DNA of 53,027 nt from Paracoccaceae bacterium (GCA_026710155.1 JAPORQ010000034.1:1-53027); one strand, 5' to 3'; shown: positions 9,138 to 17,540, counted from the stretch's first letter. The notes: generated from the sequence alone by a model not told the origin. Numbers and translations: made by a program.

Positions 9138-9690
9138 GGGGATTATATATTTGAATAGATTTTAAGTTTCGGGATTACATATTTGATCAAGCACACCTGA
9201 AGCGATCAATCCACCAGTTTGTCGCGGTAATACTCAAACTGCTTCTGCCTCAATTCGATTTCCCTCGCCAATTCCCTGGTCAATTCCTCCCAGCAATCCA
9301 GTTTTCCAACAATCCCCGCCTGTTCCTCGATGGAAGGGGGGATATGGGAATGGTTTGCAGGTCTCCAATGCATGCATGCGGAACACCGGCACCTTTTTTC
9401 AGCCTGAGGTGTCTTTGCAGCAGAATGGAATCGTCGGCATGGATTGAAAACGAATCGGACAGCCAGACGGGAACCGTCCAGAAACCCACAAAACCTGCAT
9501 GCACTCCCGATCCGGCGACGGCTATCGTCTCCCCTTCGCGATTGGACCCATTGTGGAAACATGCGGGCTTCCTTCACCCTGAAACAACCGGAACATCCCC
9601 TTCGACAACATCCTTCCGCGTGATCGGGATTCCTCTTTTGAACTCTGCAACATTTCCAAGTTTCATCATCTATTCAAATATATAATCCCC
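9138..9690. mobile_element. Inner nested element with GGGGATTATATA ends carrying hsdS
   Basis: A perfect 26-bp inverted repeat (9135-9160 and 9668-9693; outermost ATTGGGGATTATATAT) brackets 507 bp. An identical 8-bp direct repeat AATAAATT abuts the GGGG/CCCC termini on both sides (9130-9137 and 9691-9698). The terminus matches the larger enclosing element at GGG(A/G)ATTATATA. The subterminal TTAAGTTTCGGGATT resembles TTAAAATTCGGGATT of the larger element. The interior is essentially only the hsdS fragment. Confidence 0.8.
9206..9669 (-). pseudogene. hsdS: Type I restriction specificity subunit (HsdS) fragment
   Basis: The first frame starts at ATG 9669 (MMKLGNVAEFKRGIPITRKD, then VVEGDVPVVSG) and hits a stop. 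The same frame then continues with RKPACFHNGSNREGETIAVA, then GSGVHAGFVGFW and VWLSDSFSI. After a frameshift, SIEEQAGIVGKLDCWEELTR is followed by ELAREIELRQKQFEYYRDKL. This is one target-recognition domain plus one conserved spacer helix of a type I S subunit (the GETI...SGxxAGFV...SDSFSI pattern and the EEQxxIV..L helix). It is about half of a full HsdS and non-functional. Its start codon lies inside the right inverted repeat of the inner element. Confidence 0.75.
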
Positions 9691-9703
9691 AATAAATTAC
9701 CTA

Positions 9704-9719
9704 AATAGTTTAAACTATT
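9704..9719. promoter_or_regulatory. 16-bp perfect palindrome upstream of a small membrane protein gene
   Basis: AATAGTTTAAACTATT is perfectly self-complementary. It is followed at once by TTGACA-like sequence (TATTGACATAACTC) about 80 bp before the ATG at 9801. This is a plausible operator overlapping a promoter; the role is inferred. Confidence 0.4.
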
Positions 9720-9800
9720 GACATAACTCAAGTTGTGTAACCTTAAAGAAGTTAACTCAAAAAGAATTTGAAATGGTAAGTTTGATTTAATGAGGATAAC

Positions 9801-10299
9801 ATGGAATTAACCTGGACGCATATAATAAGTCTTGCAGGCATATTAATTGCCATAGGTATTTTGATTTTCAAACTAGGTGCATGGAAAGGCAGTGTCGATA
9901 AAAACCTTTCAACTGTTAATGAATTCATAACAGAAATTCGTAATGATGTAAAAGATATTCTCAAAAGACTTGGCCCTGCACCAATAAGCAGTGCAAGTCC
10001 AGTTCGATTAACTGATCTTGGAGTAAGAATATCAAATGATATAAATGCAAAAAACTGGGCTGAACACACTGCTCATCAAATGGTCGAACAAACCAAAGGG
10101 TTGGATCCTTTTGAAATCCAAGAGAAAACCTTTGATAAAGCCAACAGTTTTGACCCCGATGAAGGCACTACTTAAAAAGATGCGCTCATCTGCATTTAAA
10201 GAGGGATTGAATCTTGATGGTATTCGTGATGTACTTGGGGTTGTATTAAGAGACCGCTTGCTCGATAAAAATGGTATAGATATAGAATCCTTGGACTGA
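9801..10299 (+). pseudogene. Small membrane protein gene with a frameshift
   Basis: It starts MELTWTHIISLAGILIAIG with one membrane span in the first 25 residues, then LGAWKGSVDKN and a cytosolic domain (NEFITEIRNDVKDILKRLG). The first frame stops at 10175 (FDPDEGTT). A second frame carries straight on from the same point with LLKKMRSSAFKEGLNLDGIR, then DVLGVVLRDRLLDKNGID, ending at 10299. Together they give one coherent protein of about 165 residues, so a single indel near 10165-10175 splits it. The junction reads ACT ACT TAA AAA. Sequencing error or recoding cannot be excluded. The family is unknown to me; the gene lies inside the 2.6-kb nested element and ends about 40 bp before its right terminus. 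Confidence 0.55.
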
Positions 10300-10422
10300 T
10301 CATTCATTGGGTCAATCCTGCATTTTAAGTATATAATTCCCAATAATTTTTTGTCTGAACTACCCCGAAAAAGCGAATTATTGATAGAATATAATTGTGA
10401 GATTTCAAAAGCGATTGCCCTG

Positions 10423-10532
10423 CCTTCCGTAAAGAGCTATGGTTGGTACGGATCCGAGCGTTATTGCCCTTATCAATTCGTCCAGTTCTTTTTCCGGCCG
10501 TAAAACTTCAAGGGTACTGATTCAGAGGCCAT
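10423..10532 (-). pseudogene. AAA ATPase pseudogene, N-terminal part
   Basis: ATG at 10532 gives MASESVPLKFYGR. A one-base deletion then shifts to the frame EKELDELIRAITLGSVPTIALYGR, which ends at the insertion boundary. The KFYxREKELDEL...ALYGRRRxGKTEL pattern is the standard start of this ATPase family. The missing remainder continues at 7582 on the same strand. The 10-bp CCTTCCGTAA at 10423-10432 is the right copy of the target duplication. Confidence 0.8.
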
Positions 10533-11776
10533 GGTTAAGTCCAATTTAGAATATTTTTAGAAACTTATTCGTAAGTAATATAAAGAGGCGTTCAATCCAT
10601 GACCAAAGGTAATGAAACTCAAGTAAAAGTAATTGTTCTGAAACAAAGATACCTAAATTGAAAGCTATTTTCCTGATCAACATATATATGATATTTTTGG
10701 GGCTTATAAAGATGGGTTGGCGGATGTGCGATTTTTCTCCCGGTCTGAACTATCCCACCTGATGGAACCTGGGGATGCCGCGCATGTCCAGACCGTAACC
10801 CAGTTGGATGAGGCCCCAATGGCAATGACGGGGAAACACCCCGTCATGAATGCTACCGTGTTCACACATCTTTTTTTCAGTTGTTCCCTGCCTCTTTTCC
10901 TGCGATGCGATTCTCCCTGGCTGTCATTGAATTGAAGCAGGCGATTGACAGATGGAATAGGAGGCACCATCCCCTGGGGACCGTCGCATTGACCAAGCCG
11001 TTCCTTATGCGGGCGCCGGAGCTGCCGCTGAATGGCCAAGTGCAACGGGGAGTTGTTGGGGGATATGCGTCCATGGTGACGGTTGTTGCCGACCGGGAAG
11101 CCGACATCCACGGTATGCCTGCCTGTCGCCCGGGTTCAGGCGCGCCCTGGAGGGCGGCACCGTTGTCATGGAAAACCCAGACCGGTTGTCATGCTGCGGG
11201 GACTGTACCGATTCCGGGCCATCCGGCCTGGACATGACCCGGGAGGATTTGTGTGAATCCAGTAGGGAGTGACTGGGAGCGTGAGTTTCTGTGGTATCCC
11301 GACTGGGAAGGGGACATGCCGTTCAGTGCCTCGGAAAACGGTTCCTGATAGCCTTGGGACCGGCACCCCGTGCGCCGAGGAACGGCGGGAATTGGCATGG
11401 GTGGACTAGATGCCTGGCAGGAATTGGTGAATGAATTGATGGGGGAGCATGGATTGTGACAGGACCGGCTTGAAGGCTGCTTTGACAAGGCTGGTGGATT
11501 GATTCATCATCAACCTATCTTTATAAGCCTCATATTTTTTTGTAACTATTCATGTATTAAATTTGTCAATATCTTGAAGGTTTTGGAATTTTACAGACAA
11601 AAATGTACAGGATTGTGCAGAAAAATATGTTGGGGGATACCGATTTCGCCTATTTTCAGGGCACTCAGGATACCTGAATAGTTACATTTTTTTGTCATAA
11701 CCTAACCACTTAATTACTAATCAAATAAAGATTATTACATTGGTTAAAATGATAAAATAAACTCAAGAAGTAATTG
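10533..11776. other. Gene-free debris with a GC-richer block
   Basis: No intact gene is recognised in this 1.2 kb. The part from about 10700 to 11480 is clearly GC-richer than its surroundings and contains several overlapping short open frames on both strands, none with a recognisable domain, so it looks like decayed foreign sequence. From 11500 the sequence returns to AT-rich and leads into the ABC-F gene. Confidence 0.6.
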
Positions 11777-13594
11777 ATGCAGTCAAATCTCCAGATACGT
11801 GTTCAGGAATTAGAAGTGAACTTTGGTGGTGATCCATTGTTCTCAAACATTTCCTTTAATCTTCATGAAGGGAACAAGGTATCACTGGTGGGACGAAATG
11901 GTTGTGGTAAATCCACCTTGTTTAAGGTTATCGCTGGAGATGTCGAACCTGATCATGGTACAATGGACACGAGCAAAGGTCTCAGGATTGCCTATCTGGG
12001 TCAAAAGGAAAATTTTGACAACTACCGAACTTTGGGTGATTTTGCGTCAAGAGATCTTGATGAAAGCGAAAAATACCTGGTTGATGTGACAGCGCAGGTG
12101 TTGGGATTTGATCCTGATGCACTTGTGGATGAGTCCTCTGGTGGCGAAAAACGAAAGGCAGCCTTGGCAAGGGTTTTTGCCAAGGAACGGGACCTGTATC
12201 TGCTGGATGAACCAACAAACCATTTGGATATCAACGCCATTCTTTGGTTGGAAGAAACAATCAAGACCTCTGTTAAAAGTTTTGTCGTAATAAGTCATGA
12301 CAGAAAACTCTTGTCTAACATGGGAGGAATGACCTTTTGGCTGGATCGGGGTCAATTGCGTATTTGCCCCTACGGCTACAATAGGTTTGAGGAGTGGCAG
12401 GAGGATATTCTTGATCTGGAAAATACCCATCGAACCAAGTTAGACCGGCAGATAAGAACGGAAACTCTCTGGTCCAAAGAAGGGATTAGTGCCCGACGAA
12501 AAAGAAATCAGGGCAGATTGAAGGCCTTGGAAAAACTGAGGGAAAAAAGAGCCGGGTTTGCCCAGCGGGAAACAACTTTTTCAGTAAATATCAACCAGCC
12601 GAAAAGTGACACTCAAATGGTGTTGGAAGCTTTCAATATCAATAAGACGCTTGGGGACAGGGAAATCATCAAGGATTTTTCATTACGTATTCTGAAAGGT
12701 GACCGAATTGCGATCGTTGGCCCTAACGGGGCCGGCAAGTCGACTTTGTTAAAGACTTTGACAAAGGAAATCGGAGTTGACCGGGGGAAAGTCAGGTTGG
12801 GATACAATTTTGATCTGGCAGCGATGTGGCAGGACAGGACCGTGGACAATCTGAACATCAGTGTTCAGGAATTCTTGGTCGGTAAAGGAGCAAATACAAG
12901 GGACCAACCGGACCAGGTGATTTTTCAGGGAAGGGGCCTTCATATCATTTCCTATATCAAGAAGTTCCAATTCGAATATTGGAAGGCAAAATCTCCATTG
13001 AAGTCGTTGTCAGGTGGCGAATTGGGCAGAATGTTGCTGGCCAAGATATTCTTGCGGGAAAGCAATTTTTTGGCACTTGATGAGCCAACAAATGATCTCG
13101 ATGTTGAAACCCTCGATATGTTGAAGGAAATTCTGGCCAACTACAAGGGCACCGTGGCATTCGTATCGCACGATCGTGATTTCATCGATAATGTCGCCAA
13201 CATAACCATTGCATATGAAGGTAATGGTGAATGGCAGGCCTACAGTGGCGGTTGGTCTGATTGCCTGAAGCAGAAAAAGAATCCTGCCGGTACTGGAAAT
13301 ACCTACTTACCAATAGCAAAAATCCCAAAGAAAAAAGAAAAACCGATAACCAAATCAATCAATGGGAATCTGCTTTCCTTTACAGAAAGGCATCGTTTGG
13401 AAATCCTACCTGATTTGATTGAAAACAAGGAAGCGAGGATATCCGAATTGACAGTCAAGCTGGAAGATCCAAACCTCTACTCCGATAATTCCAATTTGTT
13501 TGAAGAGTTAACCAATGATTTGGCAGAGGAGCAGACCAAACTGGTTTCGCTTGAAGAGGAATGGTATCAACTTGCATGCAAGCAGGAAGGATAG
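11777..13594 (+). CDS. uup: ABC-F family ATPase, Uup-like
   Basis: A 605-residue soluble protein with two ABC cassettes and no membrane domain. Cassette 1 has Walker A GRNGCGKST (39-47), signature SSGGEKRKAALARVF and Walker B LYLLDEPTNHLD. Cassette 2 has GPNGAGKST (315-323), LSGGELGRMLLAKIF and FLALDEPTNDLDV. The linker between them (ETLWSKEGISARRKRNQGR) and the C-terminal coiled coil (ENKEARISELTVKLED...) are typical of Uup rather than EttA. Uup proteins act on ribosomes or on branched DNA, limiting precise transposon excision in E. coli. Start chosen at ATG 11777 over an upstream TTG. The gene converges on parE with six bases between stop codons. Confidence 0.9.
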   Translation: MQSNLQIRVQELEVNFGGDPLFSNISFNLHEGNKVSLVGRNGCGKSTLFKVIAGDVEPDHGTMDTSKGLRIAYLGQKENFDNYRTLGDFASRDLDESEKYLVDVTAQVLGFDPDALVDESSGGEKRKAALARVFAKERDLYLLDEPTNHLDINAILWLEETIKTSVKSFVVISHDRKLLSNMGGMTFWLDRGQLRICPYGYNRFEEWQEDILDLENTHRTKLDRQIRTETLWSKEGISARRKRNQGRLKALEKLREKRAGFAQRETTFSVNINQPKSDTQMVLEAFNINKTLGDREIIKDFSLRILKGDRIAIVGPNGAGKSTLLKTLTKEIGVDRGKVRLGYNFDLAAMWQDRTVDNLNISVQEFLVGKGANTRDQPDQVIFQGRGLHIISYIKKFQFEYWKAKSPLKSLSGGELGRMLLAKIFLRESNFLALDEPTNDLDVETLDMLKEILANYKGTVAFVSHDRDFIDNVANITIAYEGNGEWQAYSGGWSDCLKQKKNPAGTGNTYLPIAKIPKKKEKPITKSINGNLLSFTERHRLEILPDLIENKEARISELTVKLEDPNLYSDNSNLFEELTNDLAEEQTKLVSLEEEWYQLACKQEG

Positions 13595-13600
13595 GTTGAA

Positions 13601-15568
13601 TCAAATATCCAGATTTGAAGCAAAGGAAGCCTTTTCCTGTATGAACATGAATCTTTCCTCTGCTTTTCGTCCCATCAGCCGTGAAATCAGATCATCAGTG
13701 TCATCATCTTCATCTCGGGCAACACAAACTCTCAGAAGCGTGCGAGAATCAGGATTCATGGTGGTGTTTTTCAAATCCTTGGCATCCATTTCACCCAGAC
13801 CCTTGAATCTGGAGACCCTGACCGGACCACGCCCCCCCAACCCTTTTTCAAAAAGTTCCTCCTTGGTGTTGTCATCAAGGGCATATACTTTTAATGGACC
13901 CTGGGAAAGACGGTACAGGGGAGGGCAGGCAAGATAGAGATGCCCATTCTCAACGATTGGTTTCATTTGGGAATAGAAAAAGGTCATCAAAAGGGAAGCA
14001 ATATGGGCACCATCGACATCTGCATCGGTCATGATGATGATCTTGTCATAACGCAAATCCTCAAGTTTGAAGCCACTGCCCATTTCGACGCCAAGTGCCT
14101 GACAAATATCCTTTATTTCATTGTTGGTCGTTATCTTGGAGGAGGCAGCACCAAGGACATTCAAAATCTTACCTCGCAAGGGAAGCAGTGCTTGGGTATT
14201 TCTGTCCCTGGCCATTTTGGCTGAGCCACCGGCCGAATCTCCTTCAACCAGAAAAATTTCCGAATTTTCCGGATCAGTAGACGAACAATCAACCAATTTT
14301 CCAGGCAGTCTCAATTTGTTGATCGCAGTCTTGCGACTTGCAATCTTGGCTTTTTTCCTTCGTATCCTTTCGTCGGCCCTCAGGGCAACCAAATCAATCA
14401 ACTGGTTGGAAACCCTGGGATTTCCGACCAGCCAGTTTTCGAAATGATCCCTGACGGAATTTTCAACCAGCCTTTGGGCGCCAGAGGTTACCAGCCGTTC
14501 CTTGGTTTGACCCGAGAATCTTGGATCCTGGATAAAGCAGGACAGCAAGGCACATCCATTGGATTGTATGTCTTCCCTGATGATTTGCTCGATCTGCTTG
14601 TTTCCAACTATTCCACCATAGGTTTTCAATCCCTTGAGAATGGCTGCCCAGAAGCCTGATTCATGGGTTCCGCCCAATGGTGTCGGAATGGTATTGCAAA
14701 AGGAATGGCTATAACCATCCATATAGGGACCCCAGTTGAGGGCCCATTCAACGGAACCTACGGATTTCTTGCCAAACTTCTCTGAAAAATCAACCTTGCC
14801 GACAAAATGGTTTTCGGCGAGCATTTCCGAATCATTTGTTGTTTCCGATAAAAAGTCGGAAAGACCTCCGGGAAAATGAAAAACCGCCTTGGGTGGAATC
14901 TCCGATGTTTCATAATTGCAAACCCAGGTGATTTTGACCCCGGAGAAAAGAAATGCTTTGGCCCGCACCAACTTGAAGATGATGCCGGGTTTCAATTTGA
15001 TCTTGTCACCAAAGATTTCCCTGTCCGGCAAAAACCTGACGGAAGTTCCCCGCCGGTTGTAAATCTTGCCGGCATGGGTCAGTTCATTCGTGGGCATGCC
15101 CCTGGCAAAACCCTGGGTATATAATTCCTGGTTACGGGCCACTTCCACTTCCATATATTCGGAAAGGGCATTTACAACGGAAATGCCAACCCCATGGAGA
15201 CCACCGGAAGTGGCATATATCTTGTTGGAGAATTTGCCACCTGCATGAAGGGTGGTAAGAATTACTTCAAGGGCCGACTTGTCCGGGAATTTTGGATGCG
15301 GATCAATGGGAATGCCACGGCCGTTGTCCCTGATGGTCAAACTGCAATCCTCGTGAAATTCAACATCAATCCGGTCGGCAAAGCCGGCGACGGCTTCGTC
15401 CATTGCGTTATCTATAATTTCTGCGGCCAGATGATGAAGCGATTTCTCATCAGTACCACCGATATACATCCCGGGATGACGTCTCACAGGTGTTAAACCC
15501 TCAAGGACTTCTATATCTTCGGCACTGTAAGAATTATCTTCGGGTTGGTCTTGTGAAAATAAATCCAT
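13601..15568 (-). CDS. parE: DNA topoisomerase IV subunit B
   Basis: A 655-residue type IIA topoisomerase ATPase subunit that decatenates chromosomes with ParC. The GHKL ATPase motifs are present: catalytic Glu50 in AAEIIDNAMDEAV, DNGRGIP (81-87) and GGLHGVG (122-128). The TOPRIM block shows EGDSAGGSAK and DADVDGAH, and the C-terminal GLGEM segment (RFKGLGEMDAKDL) is intact. The short length without a GyrB-type insertion and the HPGMYIGGTDEKSLHHL stretch favour ParE over GyrB. Start taken at ATG 15568 (MDLFSQDQPED); a TTG at 15580 is an alternative. Transcribed divergently from the MATE gene. Confidence 0.92.
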   Translation of the reverse strand: MDLFSQDQPEDNSYSAEDIEVLEGLTPVRRHPGMYIGGTDEKSLHHLAAEIIDNAMDEAVAGFADRIDVEFHEDCSLTIRDNGRGIPIDPHPKFPDKSALEVILTTLHAGGKFSNKIYATSGGLHGVGISVVNALSEYMEVEVARNQELYTQGFARGMPTNELTHAGKIYNRRGTSVRFLPDREIFGDKIKLKPGIIFKLVRAKAFLFSGVKITWVCNYETSEIPPKAVFHFPGGLSDFLSETTNDSEMLAENHFVGKVDFSEKFGKKSVGSVEWALNWGPYMDGYSHSFCNTIPTPLGGTHESGFWAAILKGLKTYGGIVGNKQIEQIIREDIQSNGCALLSCFIQDPRFSGQTKERLVTSGAQRLVENSVRDHFENWLVGNPRVSNQLIDLVALRADERIRRKKAKIASRKTAINKLRLPGKLVDCSSTDPENSEIFLVEGDSAGGSAKMARDRNTQALLPLRGKILNVLGAASSKITTNNEIKDICQALGVEMGSGFKLEDLRYDKIIIMTDADVDGAHIASLLMTFFYSQMKPIVENGHLYLACPPLYRLSQGPLKVYALDDNTKEELFEKGLGGRGPVRVSRFKGLGEMDAKDLKNTTMNPDSRTLLRVCVARDEDDDTDDLISRLMGRKAEERFMFIQEKASFASNLDI

Positions 15569-15821
15569 TTTTCTGCTCAATATGTCTGCTTATCACCACA
15601 TATAGTAAAAAATGCATGCTTAATGCAATATATTGTGGATTATTCATTAAATTTTGTTGTGGGTAACCCTGACAATCCAAATTTTTAAAGACTTGTTATT
15701 CTCAAGGTGTAAATTATTGTTCCTGTAACAGTATATTGAACATTCCCCTTCTGATTTTCAAACCGTTGGTCTTGATTTAATTCAGTTCTCCGGGAAAACT
15801 GAAAGCTCCAGAAATTCAATC

Positions 15822-17195
15822 ATGGTTGTACAGAAACTGCTTTCCGGCAAAAGAATTGAGGCCTATCGGGCAACCTTGGCATTGGCGATTCCACTTATCG
15901 GGAGTAACATGGCACATTCAGTCAAGCATTTGACCGATACCATCATGCTTGGAAGGTATAGTGTTGATGCCCTTGCAGCAGGGGTGCTGGGAGCAACCAT
16001 TTTTATCTTCCTGATGATAACCGGATCAGGTTTTTCGATAGCCGTGATTTCACTGGCATCTAATGCCGAGGGTAGCCACAAATCATGGATGGTGCGCCGT
16101 TACATTCGCATGGGATGCTGGATTACCATTCTCTATTGTTTTGTCATGTTGCTACCCATGTGGTTTTCACGGCCCCTATTTCTAATGATGGGACAAGATT
16201 CGGCAATATCCGAATTGGCAGCCGATTATCTTCTCTATGCCATGTGGGGACTTTTTCCGGCCCTGATCCTGATGGTGTTCAAGGCCTTTTTTCTGGCCTT
16301 GGTCAGACCGAAGATCATTTTTGTTTCAACACTGCTTGGTGCGCTCTTCAACATTTTTGCCAACTATCTGTTAATTTTCGGAAATTTCGGTTTTCCGGAA
16401 TTGGGTGTCAGGGGCGCTGCCATAGCTTCAACAGTATCCCATTCACTGGCCTTGCTGATCATGCTTGCCTTCCTGATCAGGGTAAGGGCCTTCATGCCCT
16501 ATAAACTGTTATCGAATTTCCTTTCTTTTCATTCTTCGAGCTTCAAGGAAATTTTCAGTCTGGGATGGCCCATTTGCGCAGCCATGATTGCTGAGGCATC
16601 CTTTTTTTCTGGTGCTGCCATAATGATGGGATGGATCAATACCTCTTCACTTGCTGCTCATGGCATCGTGATTGAGATTTGTGCCATGGTATTCATGATT
16701 TATTATGGCCTGTCCTATGCCGGAACAACCCAAATCAGCAGCGCACTGGGGAGAAATGATCCGGCAGAAATAAAAACCATTGCGAATGCGATCCTTGAGT
16801 TGAATCTTATGGCTGCCAGTGTTGTCATTACCATATTCCTTTTATTCCCTGAAACACTTATTTCCGTCTTCCTGAAGGAGAATACACCTGAAACCAGGGA
16901 AGTTTTGGATATTGGAATGAAAATCCTGTTGCTCGCAGCCTTTTTTCAGTTGTTTGATGCCTTTCAGGCAGTATTGCTTGGTTTCCTGAGAGGATTGAAG
17001 GACACCCTTATCCCCATGATCATAGCGGCATTAAGTTACTGGGTAGTGGGAATGCCAACCAGTTATTTTCTGGCCTTCAACTTAAGTTTGGAAGGAGAGG
17101 GGATATATGGTGGTTTTATTATTGGTCTGGGCTTTGCTTCAATTCTGTTTTACTTTAGATTTCGAAAAAAATTATCCAAAATCCACTTAGAATAA
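15822..17195 (+). CDS. MATE-family multidrug efflux transporter
   Basis: A 457-residue inner-membrane protein with about 12 hydrophobic segments in two homologous halves. It begins AIPLIGSNMAHSVKHLTDTI with MLGRYSVDALAAG, the typical MATE first helix and loop. The second half opens with SLGWPICAAMIAEASFFSGA. Length and pattern match NorM-type antiporters that export cationic compounds using Na+ or H+. Nothing about substrate can be read. It stands alone, divergent from parE. Confidence 0.88.
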   Translation: MVVQKLLSGKRIEAYRATLALAIPLIGSNMAHSVKHLTDTIMLGRYSVDALAAGVLGATIFIFLMITGSGFSIAVISLASNAEGSHKSWMVRRYIRMGCWITILYCFVMLLPMWFSRPLFLMMGQDSAISELAADYLLYAMWGLFPALILMVFKAFFLALVRPKIIFVSTLLGALFNIFANYLLIFGNFGFPELGVRGAAIASTVSHSLALLIMLAFLIRVRAFMPYKLLSNFLSFHSSSFKEIFSLGWPICAAMIAEASFFSGAAIMMGWINTSSLAAHGIVIEICAMVFMIYYGLSYAGTTQISSALGRNDPAEIKTIANAILELNLMAASVVITIFLLFPETLISVFLKENTPETREVLDIGMKILLLAAFFQLFDAFQAVLLGFLRGLKDTLIPMIIAALSYWVVGMPTSYFLAFNLSLEGEGIYGGFIIGLGFASILFYFRFRKKLSKIHLE

Positions 17196-17503
17196 GAATC
17201 ATATGGTATTTTTCAGAGGGCAGTATTCAATCGTAAAGAAACACGAAGTTTTAGAGCTTGTTCCATAAGTCTGATGACTTAGAGTATGCTCAAAAATACA
17301 GCACAGAATAACCCATCTTTATCTGTGGTGCAAATAATGGTCTAAATTTGAAAAAAACCAACTAGAACTGTCTCATGACTTATGATTCAAGCTCTCAGGC
17401 CTTTTCAGTTTTGATTGTTGATAAATGGAAGGAATTGAAACCTTAACCGGAGGAATATTCCATAACTTTAACCTCGATTGAATGGAAGCAAGCAAAGAAG
17501 GAT
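17196..17503. other. Intergenic region with an imperfect inverted repeat
   Basis: No gene is seen. AGAGCTTGTTCCATAAGT at 17253-17270 is matched in inverted orientation by ACTTATGATTCAAGCTCT at 17378-17395 (15 of 18 bases), bounding 143 bp. This could be a decayed miniature element or an extended hairpin. Confidence 0.5.
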
Positions 17504-17528
17504 GTGGTGGAATTTGAAATTCCACCAC
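17504..17528 (-). terminator. Strong hairpin downstream of glnA
   Basis: GTGGTGGAATTT and AAATTCCACCAC form a perfect 12-bp stem with a 1-base centre, 13 bp past the glnA stop. On the minus strand it is followed by ATCCTTCTTTGC, a weak T-tract, so termination efficiency is uncertain. Confidence 0.7.
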
Positions 17529-17540
17529 CAAGGAGGTTAA

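Larger units (their letters stand above)
7724..10341. mobile_element. Middle nested element with GGGAATTATATAC ends (2.6 kb)
   Basis: The left end is GGGAATTATATAC and the right end is its exact complement. Inside that, after a 5-nt offset, TTAAAATTCGGGATTGAC on the left matches TTAAAATGCAGGATTGAC on the right, so the inverted repeats are about 31-36 bp. Both sides carry a perfect 8-bp direct repeat AATAATTT (7716-7723 and 10342-10349). The contents are a small coiled-coil membrane protein gene, a DNA methyltransferase fragment, an inner hsdS-bearing element and a small membrane protein gene. No transposase is recognisable. An 8-bp duplication is made by several IS families, so the mobilising enzyme cannot be named. 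Confidence 0.85.
7583..10422. mobile_element. Outer insertion with CAGGGC ends (ISAs1-like non-autonomous remnant)
   Basis: The left end reads CAGGGCTATCGCTTTTGAAA. The right end, on the opposite strand, reads CAGGGCAATCGCTTTTGAAA: one mismatch in 21 bases. Both ends are flanked by the identical 10-bp CCTTCCGTAA. CAGGG termini with 8-10 bp duplications are a known property of the ISAs1 family, so this is probably an ISAs1-derived MITE. Removing the nested element at 7724-10341 and one duplication leaves only about 214 bp, too short for a transposase. It interrupts an ATPase gene inside the Walker A motif. Confidence 0.85.

Noticed and set aside
9135-9693. Phase-variable invertible hsdS cassette
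   Set aside because: Inverted repeats flank an hsdS fragment, but there is no recombinase, no second hsdS partner, and the 8-bp flanking duplication points to transposition.
10704-11237. Several overlapping open frames over 70 codons on both strands
   Set aside because: GC-rich DNA naturally lacks stops; none shows a domain, start signal or consistent composition.
15120-15135. GTATATAATTCC match to the element terminus inside parE
   Set aside because: It is within an intact conserved coding region, lacks the final CCC and has no partner end.
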